From NCBI GenBank assembly GCA_017631135.1, contig JAGBTW010000169.1, positions 1 through 6,525 of the forward strand: a stretch of 6,525 nt of DNA, written 5' to 3'. Below, piece by piece: positions 1-6,525 of the stretch (position 1 is the stretch's first letter; every line of letters starts with the position of its first letter). This DNA is from Alistipes sp. GTDB lineage: Bacteria > Bacteroidota > Bacteroidia > Bacteroidales > Rikenellaceae. Both the position numbers and the translations under genes were made by a program. The notes under the pieces were generated by a model. The model saw nothing but the letters and a program-made list of their open reading frames with translations. It ran no database searches and had not been told where the DNA came from.

Positions 1-1
1 A

Positions 2-751
2 CAGATTGAGACAGCACGCAACTTCCGCGAGATTTTGGCGGGCAGCGAGATTGCAAAGCAGCCAAAGCAGCATGTTCAGGATCCCTACTCATTCCGCTGC
101 ATACCCCAGGTGCATGGCGCATCGAAGGATACAATAGCATACGTCGCAAGCGTGTTGGAGACAGAGATTAACTCGGCTACCGACAACCCAACAATCTTCC
201 CCGATAGTGATGAGGTAATCTCTGCGGGTAACTTCCACGGTCAGCCCATCGCCTTGGCTATGGACTTCTTGGCTATCGCTGTTGCGGAGTTGGGTAACAT
301 CTCGGAGCGTCGCACCTACAAGCTTATCTCGGGTGCTCGCAACTTGCCTAACTTCCTCGTTGCTAACCCCGGTTTGAACTCTGGCTTTATGATTCCACAG
401 TACACTGCGGCATCTATCGTTAGCCAGTCGAAGGGCTTGTGCTGGCCCGCATCGTGCGACTCTATACCCTCGTCACAGGGTCAGGAGGACCATGTAAGTA
501 TGGGCTCTAACGCTGCTACGAAGCTTTGGAAGGTGTGCCAGAACACCGAGCGCGTATTGGCTATCGAGCTCATGAACTCGGCACAGGCTTTGGAGTTCCG
601 CCACAAGAAGGAGTTGCGCTCGTCGGCAACCGTCGAGGCTATGTTCGAGGCATATCGCAAGGTTGTGCCCTTCGTGGATAACGACACTGTGATGTATCCT
701 CATATCGCTACATCTGTAAACTTCCTTAACGACTATGAACTTGCTCGTTAA
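2..751 (+). CDS. hutH: Histidine ammonia-lyase, C-terminal half (5' end beyond window)
   Basis: HutH removes ammonia from L-histidine to give urocanate, the first step of histidine degradation in the cytoplasm. The frame is open from base 2, giving 249 residues, about half of the roughly 500 usual for the family; the TTG at 35 is an internal Leu codon, not a start. Family blocks follow in order: QDPYSFRC (codons from 77), TDNPTIF, SAGNFHGQPIALAMD, ERRTYKLISG, LVANPGLNSGFMIPQYTAA, CDSIPSSQGQEDHVSMG and ELMNSAQALEFR. These contain the counterparts of Pseudomonas putida residues Gln277, Arg283, Phe329 and Glu414 (numbering recalled from the literature). The Ala-Ser-Gly that forms the MIO cofactor lies upstream, outside the window, so catalytic integrity cannot be fully judged. 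The 3' end overlaps hutI by 17 bp, which suggests co-transcription and coupled translation. HutH is favoured over phenylalanine or tyrosine lyases because of the QEDHVSMG block and the adjoining hutI. Confidence 0.96.
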   Translation, partial: QIETARNFREILAGSEIAKQPKQHVQDPYSFRCIPQVHGASKDTIAYVASVLETEINSATDNPTIFPDSDEVISAGNFHGQPIALAMDFLAIAVAELGNISERRTYKLISGARNLPNFLVANPGLNSGFMIPQYTAASIVSQSKGLCWPASCDSIPSSQGQEDHVSMGSNAATKLWKVCQNTERVLAIELMNSAQALEFRHKKELRSSATVEAMFEAYRKVVPFVDNDTVMYPHIATSVNFLNDYELAR

Positions 752-1973
752 AAACATAGGCATGCTCGTCGGCATCGACGAGAGTGGTCGCCTCAAGGTT
801 GAGGGCAAGGCTATGGCCGATGTCGCAACCTTGGAGAACGCATGGCTCTTAACCGATGGCGAGCGTATCAAGGATTATGGCACAATGGAGTCGTGTCCCT
901 CGTGTGAGGGATGCGACATCCTCGATGCCGAGGGTGGCTGGCTCTTCCCCTCGTTCTGCGATTCGCACACGCATATCGTCTTTGCGGGTAGCCGCGAACA
1001 GGAGTTCTTGGATAAGATTAACGGTCTCTCGTACGAGGAGATAGCCAAGCGCGGTGGTGGCATCCTTAACTCTGCCGACCGCCTGCACGACACCTCGGAG
1101 GATGAGCTCTACCGTCAGGCGATGGAGCGTGTCAACGAGATTATCGCCATGGGCACAGGTCTTGTGGAGATTAAGTCGGGCTATGGTCTCACGTTGGAGG
1201 ATGAGCTCAAAATTTTGCGCGTCATTAAGCGTATCCGCGAGACTTCGCCTATCGCTGTGCGTGCAACATTCCTGGGTGCTCACGCCGTAGGTCGCGCCTA
1301 TCGTGGTCGCCAGGCGGAGTATGTAGACCATGTGTGCAACGATATGATTCCCGCTGTTGCAAAGGAGGGTCTTGCCGATTTTGTCGATGTATTCTGCGAC
1401 AAGGGCTTCTTTACGGTTGAGGAGACTGCAAAAATTATGGAGGTGGGTGCTAAATATGGTTTGCGCGCCAAGATTCACGCCAACGAGCTCGCTGTGTCGG
1501 GCGGCGTGGAGGTGGGTGTGGAGCATAAGGCGCTCTCTGTTGACCACCTCGAGAGCATGGGTGATGAGCAGGTTGAGGCGTTGCGCGGTAGCGACACCAT
1601 GCCTACGATGTTGCCTGGTTGCGCCTTCTTCCTCGGTATCACATACCCCCCTGCACGTAAGATGATTGATGCGGGTCTTGCTGTGGCTTTGGCTTCGGAC
1701 TTCAACCCTGGCACTGCGCCCTCGGGCAACATGCGCTTTGTGGTGTCGTTGGCATCTATAAAGATGAAGATGACACCCGCCGAGGCTCTCAACGCCGCAA
1801 CGCTCAACTCGGCTTGCGCCATGGGTGAGAGCCGCGACTATGGCTCAATCACTCGCGGCAAGGTGGCTAACTTCTACATCACCAAGCCTCTGCCCTCGTT
1901 GGCATGGTTGCCCTATGCACACCAAACACCCGTCATTCGCAAGGTAGTGCTTAAGGGAGTAGAGGTTAAGTAA
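735..1973 (+). CDS. hutI: Imidazolonepropionase
   Basis: HutI hydrolyses 4-imidazolone-5-propionate to N-formimino-L-glutamate, the third step of histidine degradation, in the cytoplasm. The 412-residue product has the usual family length and is an amidohydrolase-superfamily TIM barrel. Visible motifs are the metal-binding HTH at H78/H80, VEIKSGYGL (145-152), LGAHAVGR with H183, KIHANE with H248 and E251, H271 in SVDHLE, and D322 in ASDFNPGT. These match the zinc ligands and catalytic residues known in characterised HutI. The ATG at 735 gives the typical N-terminus (MNLLVKNIGMLVG) and overlaps the hutH end in another frame, so translational coupling is likely. The final Lys codon and the stop lie in a tandem heptamer repeat. 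No frameshift or missing key residue is seen. Identification is secure; other amidohydrolases lack this combination of blocks. Confidence 0.97.
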   Translation: MNLLVKNIGMLVGIDESGRLKVEGKAMADVATLENAWLLTDGERIKDYGTMESCPSCEGCDILDAEGGWLFPSFCDSHTHIVFAGSREQEFLDKINGLSYEEIAKRGGGILNSADRLHDTSEDELYRQAMERVNEIIAMGTGLVEIKSGYGLTLEDELKILRVIKRIRETSPIAVRATFLGAHAVGRAYRGRQAEYVDHVCNDMIPAVAKEGLADFVDVFCDKGFFTVEETAKIMEVGAKYGLRAKIHANELAVSGGVEVGVEHKALSVDHLESMGDEQVEALRGSDTMPTMLPGCAFFLGITYPPARKMIDAGLAVALASDFNPGTAPSGNMRFVVSLASIKMKMTPAEALNAATLNSACAMGESRDYGSITRGKVANFYITKPLPSLAWLPYAHQTPVIRKVVLKGVEVK

Positions 1974-1997
1974 TTAGTAATGAGTAATTAGTAATTA
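1970..1997 (+). repeat. Four tandem heptanucleotides GTAATKA
   Basis: Four head-to-tail 7-mers run without interruption: GTAATTA (1970-1976), GTAATGA (1977-1983), GTAATTA (1984-1990) and GTAATTA (1991-1997), differing at one base in unit 2. The first unit starts at the last base of the final sense codon of hutI and supplies its TAA stop. Because the period is 7, successive TAA triplets at 1971, 1978 and 1985 fall in all three forward frames. The array ends three bases before the ATG of the next gene, so it forms the whole leader between hutI and the nitroreductase-like gene. Function is unknown. Confidence 0.9.
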
Positions 1998-2000
1998 AAA

Positions 2001-2648
2001 ATGACTATGAAACTCGCAAAATTTATGGTAACGATGCTTGGTGCTGCGGCGTTGACAGGTTGCATTAATATTGATGAAAGCACCAACATTAATATGGAAG
2101 AGTCGAAGGATAGTATTGTCATAGAGAACATCATGACTCGTCGCTCAATTCGCGACTATAAGACAGAGCCCGTATGCCGTGAGCAGATGGCAAAGGTGTT
2201 GGAGTGTGGCATCTACGCTCCCAGCGCCATGAATAGCCAGGGCTGGGCAGTGCGCGTGGTTGATGCTCCCGACTTCATCGAGGGCGTAACAGCCATCGCA
2301 AAGGAGATGATGCCACAGATGTGCGAGCAGCCAGGCTTCCGCAATTTCTTCCGCAATGCGCCCACCGTGGCATTTATCGCTGTGCCCGATAAGAGCTATA
2401 GCGGAGAGTTCGATTCAGGCCTCTTGGCCGAGAATATGATGCTCTCGGCATGGAGCATGGGCATAGGCTCTTGCTGCTTGGGTAGTGTCATCCCCGTTAT
2501 GAACTCCGAGGCTGCGAAGCCCTACTTGGAGCGCCTTAACCTCCCCGAGGGTTATCACCTCCAGGTGGCTATCGCCTTTGGTTATCCCGCGGGCGAAATT
2601 CCCGAAGCTCCAGCACGAGATGCCTCAAAAGCCTACTATATTGAGTAG
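2001..2648 (+). CDS. Nitroreductase-family flavoprotein with a lipoprotein signal
   Basis: This 215-residue protein appears to be an FMN-dependent NAD(P)H oxidoreductase of the nitroreductase superfamily; its substrate cannot be told. Residues 1-21 form a lipoprotein signal (MTMKLAKF, a hydrophobic stretch, then the lipobox L18-T19-G20-C21), so the mature protein should be lipidated at C21. A roughly 20-residue linker precedes the enzyme domain: MTRRSIRDY (45-53, the usual N-terminal FMN-phosphate Arg-Arg-Ser), APSAMNSQGW (73-82, flavin contact), and GIGSCCLGSVI (154-164, second flavin-binding loop). R206 is a candidate for the C-terminal phosphate contact. Translation may start at 2001 or at the ATG at 2007; both keep the signal. 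An ATG at 2094 would give a cytosolic form but discards a well-formed lipobox. The gene lies 27 bp after hutI with no promoter seen in the gap and a terminator behind it, so it is probably the last gene of the hut transcript. A direct role in histidine degradation is not evident. Confidence 0.85.
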   Translation: MTMKLAKFMVTMLGAAALTGCINIDESTNINMEESKDSIVIENIMTRRSIRDYKTEPVCREQMAKVLECGIYAPSAMNSQGWAVRVVDAPDFIEGVTAIAKEMMPQMCEQPGFRNFFRNAPTVAFIAVPDKSYSGEFDSGLLAENMMLSAWSMGIGSCCLGSVIPVMNSEAAKPYLERLNLPEGYHLQVAIAFGYPAGEIPEAPARDASKAYYIE

Positions 2649-2673
2649 GAGAACCTATTCGTTCAATAATGAG

Positions 2674-2704
2674 AGAGTTCGGTGTGTGCCGAACTCTTTT
2701 TTTT
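2674..2704 (+). terminator. Rho-independent terminator after the hut/nitroreductase block
   Basis: A perfect 9-bp stem, AGAGTTCGG (2674-2682) against CCGAACTCT (2689-2697), closes a six-base TGTGTG loop and runs directly into eight T (2697-2704). It lies 25 bases after the stop of the nitroreductase-like gene and before the promoter of the peptidase gene, so it marks the end of the upstream transcription unit. Confidence 0.92.
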
Positions 2705-2715
2705 GGGCTCCATTT

Positions 2716-2747
2716 GTTGTATTTATAAATATAATGGCGTAACTTTG
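2716..2747 (+). promoter_or_regulatory. Bacteroidota-type promoter for the C11 peptidase gene
   Basis: TAACTTTG (2740-2747) matches the -7 consensus TAnnTTTG completely, and GTTG (2716-2719) lies 20 bases upstream as the -33 element. The start codon is about 48 bases downstream, leaving an A-rich leader of roughly 40 bases. The position directly after a terminator supports independent transcription of the peptidase gene. Confidence 0.75.
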
Positions 2748-2794
2748 TAAACGTGAAATAGAGTATTAAAGGTCAAACTCCTAAAAACGCATTT

Positions 2795-4150
2795 ATGAGA
2801 TCTTTGTTTAGACTCCTATCTATGGCGACTATGATAGCGGTGATTGTCGCGTGTGGACAAGATGAACCTCAAAAAACTAACCCTACTCCACCTCCACCCG
2901 TGCCTGAGAGTATTAATAGCTATACCATTATGACCTATGGTTGCGGTGGTGCAAATCTCGATGAGTACTACGAGAATGTTTTAGAGGTTGTATCGCAATT
3001 GGATGTGCCCTCTCATATCAATATCGTAGGCCAGATGAAGTGGAGCAACGGATACAACTCTGATATGTCGGATGGTCGTGGCAGTGTATCACGCTTCAAG
3101 TATAACCATGCAACGCGCAGCTACGATAACGAAGTTGTCAGTGACAATAGTTTTATGGTAGATGACTCAAATAACCTCGCGGAGTTTGTCGAGTGGGCGC
3201 GGTTGGAGGCTCCGGCTGATGAGTATGTCATCATCTTCATGGGCCATGGCAATGCCTATCATCCCGGCTTCGAGGGCGATAATACGCGAGGCATAATGCG
3301 CGATGACGAGGAGATAGCATACCTCGGACTAAGTGCAATAACAGCGGCTTTCGAGACCGCAGATGCACACTTTGGTATGGTGTTTATGATGTGCTGCCTG
3401 ATGAATAGCATCGAGTATGTAACAGACCTTGAGCCCTACGCCGACTATTATCTTGCATCGAGCCATGTTACGTCGATAAGTGGCGGAGAGATTTATATGT
3501 TAGTCGATGCCTTAGCCAAGATGGAGCAATACGACAGTATGAGCCTTGTTGAGGCAGCTAAATCCTATATTGATCAAGATTATGACCTATGGTGGGATCA
3601 GAGCTATTTGACCATAGATCACACGCTTACCGAATGTAGTAAAATAGTTCAGGTAAATAGCGCTATTCGTGAGTTTACCGACATTGTCGCTGCGCTGTAC
3701 GAAGAGCAGGCGGAGATTGGAGGTGAGAGGATGAATAACAAATATGGCTTTACTACCTCGGTCATCGACGATGCTCTCAGTAGGGCCTACTACCCAGTGA
3801 ACGCGGAGTTCTCAAAGGAAGATATTGAGGCATTGCAGTGGTATCGTCTCGACTACGCCTTCGATGTTGTCGATGTAGCAACACAAGTTGCCGAGGCGAC
3901 AAATCTTAGCGAGATAGCAGAGACAGTCGAGAAGATTAAAGCAGCTGCTGCCGAGGCTATTACATACCAGCGTCATGCCTACCTTAATAATGTGAGTAGG
4001 GTATATTACACCGTAGCACTTGTCAACAAGGAGCAGTGGGCATCGCTAGACTTTGAGAATGCAGGTTACGAGCATACCGCATTCGATGAGGCTACAGGGT
4101 GGAGCCGTCTGCTAAAAGCAAATGACGCAACATATATACACAGCAGGTAG
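2795..4150 (+). CDS. Clostripain-family (C11) cysteine peptidase lipoprotein
   Basis: This 451-residue protein looks like a secreted, lipid-anchored cysteine endopeptidase of family C11; known members (clostripain, PmC11, fragipain) cut after basic residues. Residues 1-20 form a lipoprotein signal ending in lipobox I17-V18-A19-C20. The following GQDE resembles the acidic export tag that sends Bacteroidota lipoproteins to the cell surface, and a proline-rich linker (30-37) leads to the domain. The domain opens with YTIMTYGCGGANLDEY (43-58). The catalytic His is probably H151 in IIFMGHGNAYHPGF, and the catalytic Cys C201 in FMMCCLMNSIE, followed by YADYYLASSHV (215-225). Family members usually show D-A-C-L-M where this protein has M-C-C-L-M. 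The gene has its own promoter and faces the transporter gene. The C-terminal 200 residues resemble nothing I recognise in detail. Substrate and any self-processing are unknown. Confidence 0.85.
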   Translation: MRSLFRLLSMATMIAVIVACGQDEPQKTNPTPPPPVPESINSYTIMTYGCGGANLDEYYENVLEVVSQLDVPSHINIVGQMKWSNGYNSDMSDGRGSVSRFKYNHATRSYDNEVVSDNSFMVDDSNNLAEFVEWARLEAPADEYVIIFMGHGNAYHPGFEGDNTRGIMRDDEEIAYLGLSAITAAFETADAHFGMVFMMCCLMNSIEYVTDLEPYADYYLASSHVTSISGGEIYMLVDALAKMEQYDSMSLVEAAKSYIDQDYDLWWDQSYLTIDHTLTECSKIVQVNSAIREFTDIVAALYEEQAEIGGERMNNKYGFTTSVIDDALSRAYYPVNAEFSKEDIEALQWYRLDYAFDVVDVATQVAEATNLSEIAETVEKIKAAAAEAITYQRHAYLNNVSRVYYTVALVNKEQWASLDFENAGYEHTAFDEATGWSRLLKANDATYIHSR

Positions 4151-4171
4151 GTGTAATTGTGGTTATAATAG

Positions 4172-4203
4172 AGTGCCGTCGAAGGGTTTTCCTCGACGGC
4201 ACT
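4172..4203. terminator. Hairpin shared by convergent genes, probable bidirectional terminator
   Basis: AGTGCCGTCGA (4172-4182) pairs perfectly with TCGACGGCACT (4193-4203), an 11-bp GC-rich stem with a ten-base loop that can add two G-C pairs if one A is bulged. It lies 21 bases after the peptidase stop on the plus strand and 23 bases after the transporter stop on the minus strand. Neither side has a clean T-run (TTCTACATATTCTC on plus, CTATTATAACC on minus), so termination strength is uncertain, but the midway placement between converging genes favours a two-way role. Confidence 0.7.
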
Positions 4204-4226
4204 TCTACATATTCTCTCTAATTACT

Positions 4227-5687
4227 CTACTTCTCCCACTCGAACTTTTCGATATTGGCATCGGGGGCTTTCCACGAGGGTTTGCGCATGCTATATATTA
4301 TATAAGGTATAACCACGAAGACTATAGCTCCGATAATGAGCACTGCGTACCACACTGCGTTGCTGCCAACGGCAATCTGTGAGGGTGGAATGAAACTCAA
4401 GACGAATGCCAGCAATGAGCCACAGAAGCCCAAGCCTCCCAATATCCACATCAGTCCGTTGCCCTTTGCACCAAGGCGGAAGGGGCGCTCCATCTTTGGC
4501 AGTGTGTAGCGAAGCTTAATGGCCGAGGCAAACATAAGCATATACATTATAAGATATAGGAGCACGGTGAGCTGCGAGAGTATCTGGTAGAAGCTCTGCA
4601 CCGAGGGCATCACGACGAAGAGCATACCGAGGATAGTGACAATGACGCCCTGCACCATAAGGATGTTGCGCTGCACGCCCTGCTTGTTGGTCTTTTGGAA
4701 GAATGGTGGTAGGTAGCCCGCGCGACCCACAGTGAAGATACCCTTCGAGGGACCTGCAACCCATGTCAACACACCCGCCAAGACGCCAAAGACAAGGGCT
4801 ATGGCGATGATGGGACCCATCCACGAGAGCTTAACAAATTTGAAGTAGCTGTCGAAGCCTATGAGTAGCGTCTGCGTGAGGCTAATATCCTTTGCTGGCA
4901 CGATGATGCCGAGCGAGAATGTGCCGAGGATGAAGATGAGCACCGTCACGAGCGAGCCTATGATGATTGCGCGAGGGTAGTTGCGCTTGGGGTTGTCGAC
5001 CTCCATGACGTGAATACCCATCATCTCCATGCCGGCGTAGAATAGGAAGATGCTACTTGCAAGCACAAGGTTGTTGAAGTTTGTGAGGTCGGGGAAGAAG
5101 CTCTCCTTCATGTTGAGGTTGTTCTGTCCACCCATGGCGAGGTAGACGATGGCAAGGATGATAAGTAGGGCTGCCGGAATGATCGTACCTATTATGCCGC
5201 CAATTTTGCTAACCTTGCCCACCCAGCCGATGCCGCGCAGCGAGATGAACGTCGCTATCCAGTATATCGCCAGCACCACAACGAGGGTGAATATGCGGTT
5301 CGATGCGAGTGCCGCATCTGTCGAGGGGTCAACGCCAATGTAGGCGATGCTCACAGCACCAAACGTCAGCACCGTGGGATACCATATCGTCGACTGTATC
5401 CACTGCAGCCATATCGCGAGAAAGCCCGTGCGCGCACCAAAGGCCTCGCCCACCCAGCGAAATACGCCGCCCTGCTTTGCCGAGAACATTGCTGCAAGCT
5501 CCGCCGCAACCATCGCCGTGGGGATGAGGAATACGATGGCAGCAAAGAGGTAGTAGAATGCCGAGGCAGGACCATATATAGCCTCTGTCGCAAGTCCTCG
5601 TAGGCTCACCACCGCCGTGATGTTCATAATGGCGAGCGTCATGACGCTCAAACCACTCTTCGTTTTGTTTGTTGTATTGCTCTGCAT
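4227..5687 (-). CDS. APC-superfamily amino acid antiporter, GadC-like
   Basis: This 486-residue inner-membrane transporter has about 12 predicted membrane helices and resembles the glutamate:GABA antiporter group. Blocks shared with E. coli GadC, as recalled, are IPTAMVAAELAAMF followed by KQGGVFRWV (55-79), FFPD (197-200), HVMEVDNPKRNYP (226-238), TWVAGPSKGIF (308-318), NKQGV (334-338) and FVLSFIPP (428-435). The start was placed at 5687 (MQSNTTNKTKSGL), where the family N-terminus begins. The frame is open to 5768, but those 27 extra residues are basic, have no counterpart in the family, and are preceded nearer the start by an A-rich stretch typical of a leader. Only about 20 residues follow the last helix, so the long C-terminal plug that closes GadC at neutral pH seems absent. 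Substrates cannot be read from sequence; glutamate, glutamine, GABA or another amino acid are possible. It converges with the peptidase gene and has no gadB or glutaminase gene beside it here. Confidence 0.88.
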   Translation of the reverse strand: MQSNTTNKTKSGLSVMTLAIMNITAVVSLRGLATEAIYGPASAFYYLFAAIVFLIPTAMVAAELAAMFSAKQGGVFRWVGEAFGARTGFLAIWLQWIQSTIWYPTVLTFGAVSIAYIGVDPSTDAALASNRIFTLVVVLAIYWIATFISLRGIGWVGKVSKIGGIIGTIIPAALLIILAIVYLAMGGQNNLNMKESFFPDLTNFNNLVLASSIFLFYAGMEMMGIHVMEVDNPKRNYPRAIIIGSLVTVLIFILGTFSLGIIVPAKDISLTQTLLIGFDSYFKFVKLSWMGPIIAIALVFGVLAGVLTWVAGPSKGIFTVGRAGYLPPFFQKTNKQGVQRNILMVQGVIVTILGMLFVVMPSVQSFYQILSQLTVLLYLIMYMLMFASAIKLRYTLPKMERPFRLGAKGNGLMWILGGLGFCGSLLAFVLSFIPPSQIAVGSNAVWYAVLIIGAIVFVVIPYIIYSMRKPSWKAPDANIEKFEWEK

Positions 5688-5946
5688 ATCACATTTTATT
5701 TTAATGTTTCGCCTTCGTAGTGCAATTAGCGTGCAAAACTCGGTTTGGTAGTGGTGTAGGTCCGCCACGCAAAGTGCTATAATTCGCCCAGCTTCCTATA
5801 TACATTTTCGATACACTATAAGCAGAATCTATATAACCATAAAATAATACGATTAAAAAACTATTGCAGATAAAAATAAAACTCTTATCTTTGCATCAGG
5901 AAAAGAAAATAAAAGAATAATTACAAACCTAAAAACTAATAAGACT
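5688..5946. other. Divergent AT-rich spacer between transporter and rubrerythrin genes
   Basis: The 259 bases separate two divergent start codons. The right end carries the rubrerythrin promoter and an A-rich leader. On the minus strand next to the transporter an A-rich leader is visible, but the only -7-like candidate (GAGTTTTG, reading down from 5743 to 5736) has one mismatch and no well-spaced -33 element. No tRNA, riboswitch or convincing operator palindrome was seen. Confidence 0.6.
5864..5893 (+). promoter_or_regulatory. Bacteroidota-type promoter for rubrerythrin
   Basis: TATCTTTG (5886-5893) is a full match to the TAnnTTTG -7 consensus, and TTG (5864-5866) lies exactly 19 bases upstream as the -33 element. 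The surrounding DNA is strongly AT-rich. Transcription would begin near 5899-5901, giving an A-rich leader of about 46 bases with no evident Shine-Dalgarno sequence, as is usual for highly expressed genes in this phylum. Confidence 0.88.
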
Positions 5947-6483
5947 ATGAAAGATTTGAAAGGAACAAAGACCGAGAAGAACTTGTGGGAGGCATTTGCT
6001 GGTGAGTCACAGGCACGCAACAAGTATACATATTTCGCATCAAAGGCAAAGAAGGACGGATACGTTCAGATTGCAAAGATTTTCGAGGAGACAGCTGCTA
6101 ATGAGAAGGAGCACGCAGAGATTTGGTTCAAGCTACTCAACGGCATTGGCTCAACAGCCGAGAACCTTAAGTCTGCTGCCGAGGGCGAGAACTACGAGTG
6201 GACAGACATGTACGACCAGATGGCAAAGGATGCTCGCGAGGAGGGCTTAGATCACATCGCATTCCTCTTCGAGGAGGTGGGCAAGATCGAGAAGGAGCAC
6301 GAGGAGCGCTACCGTAAGCTCTTGGCTAATGTTGAGGGTGGCCTCGTATTCTCACGCGATGGCGATATGATTTGGCAGTGCTCAAACTGCGGTCACATCC
6401 ACGTTGGCAAGCAGGCTCCCGAGGTATGTCCCGTATGTGTTCATCCCAAGGCATACTTCCAGATTAAGGCAGAAAACTATTAA
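5947..6483 (+). CDS. rbr: Rubrerythrin
   Basis: Rubrerythrin reduces hydrogen peroxide to water in the cytoplasm of anaerobes, taking electrons through a rubredoxin-type iron centre to a di-iron site. The 178-residue product has near-normal family length (Desulfovibrio vulgaris Rbr is 191). The four-helix ferritin-like domain carries E20 (GESQAR), E53 and H56 (NEKEHAE), E81 and E84 (GENYEW), and E115 with H118 (IEKEHEERY), which line up with the di-iron ligands of the D. vulgaris protein. The C-terminal rubredoxin domain has C145-X2-C148-X12-C161-X2-C164 followed by the usual HPKAYF. All metal ligands are present. The ATG at 5947 gives the canonical [13 protein letters not shown] start. A strong promoter just upstream suggests a highly expressed gene; the sequence shows no clear peroxide-regulator operator. 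Only 42 bases follow the stop in the window, in which I see no feature. Confidence 0.98.
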   Translation: MKDLKGTKTEKNLWEAFAGESQARNKYTYFASKAKKDGYVQIAKIFEETAANEKEHAEIWFKLLNGIGSTAENLKSAAEGENYEWTDMYDQMAKDAREEGLDHIAFLFEEVGKIEKEHEERYRKLLANVEGGLVFSRDGDMIWQCSNCGHIHVGKQAPEVCPVCVHPKAYFQIKAENY

Positions 6484-6525
6484 TAATTCGTCTAACAAGG
6501 TTGCTTTGGCGTTGCACTCACTCTC

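Noticed and set aside
35..37. TTG as the start of a separate 238-residue protein
   Set aside because: The frame is open to the window edge and upstream codons read as HutH sequence, so this TTG is an internal leucine of a truncated gene.
473..871. A 132-codon minus-strand open frame across the hutH/hutI junction
   Set aside because: It is antisense to two conserved genes and shows no promoter, leader or protein motif of its own.
849..1547. A 232-codon open frame on the minus strand inside hutI
   Set aside because: It lies fully antisense to a secure hutI, its translation has no recognisable family features, and such long antisense frames arise from the strong codon bias of the sense gene.
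4122..4382. An 86-codon plus-strand frame across the convergent junction
   Set aside because: It overlaps the end of the peptidase gene, runs through the hairpin and continues antisense to the transporter gene; the translation has no domain features.
5736..5743. A candidate transporter promoter on the minus strand (GAGTTTTG)
   Set aside because: It differs from TAnnTTTG at the first base, and the only upstream TTTG is 28 bases away, beyond the usual 19-21.
5688..5768. A 27-residue N-terminal extension of the transporter
   Set aside because: The extra segment is polar and basic, has no family counterpart, and includes an A-rich stretch just before the ATG at 5687 that looks like an untranslated leader.
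5800..5880. Possible operator palindrome in the AT-rich DNA before the rubrerythrin promoter
   Set aside because: Short A/T runs give partial self-complementarity, but aligning the region with its reverse complement left only terminal TATA matches.

Overview
The window looks like a chromosomal segment from a member of the Bacteroidota, most likely order Bacteroidales. Three things point there: promoters of the TTG-N19/20-TAnnTTTG type, A-rich leaders with no clear Shine-Dalgarno sequence, and lipoprotein genes of the kind common in this group. Genus cannot be fixed from the sequence alone. No mobile element, CRISPR array, rRNA or tRNA was seen, and nothing amounts to a new multi-gene system.

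Layout. (1) Positions 1-1973 (+) hold the 3' half of hutH (histidine ammonia-lyase, cut by the window edge) and a complete hutI (imidazolonepropionase), overlapping by 17 bp. (2) A tandem heptanucleotide tract of four GTAATKA units covers the hutI stop codon and leads directly into a nitroreductase-like gene (2001-2648, +) whose product carries a lipoprotein signal. A rho-independent terminator closes this block at 2674-2704. (3) A Bacteroidota-type promoter precedes a gene for a lipoprotein clostripain-family (C11) cysteine peptidase (2795-4150, +). (4) A strong hairpin sits midway between that gene and a convergent gene for an APC-superfamily transporter resembling the glutamate:GABA antiporter GadC (4227-5687, -). 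(5) A 259-bp AT-rich divergent spacer carries a near-perfect promoter for a classical rubrerythrin (5947-6483, +).

How the genes may work together. HutH converts histidine to urocanate and HutI opens imidazolonepropionate, feeding carbon and nitrogen towards glutamate; the remaining hut genes would lie off the left edge. The GadC-like exchanger could move glutamate or a related amino acid, which would fit beside histidine degradation, but it is on the opposite strand behind a separate transcription unit, so the link is only positional. The peptidase and rubrerythrin (peroxide defence in anaerobes) look like independent single-gene units.
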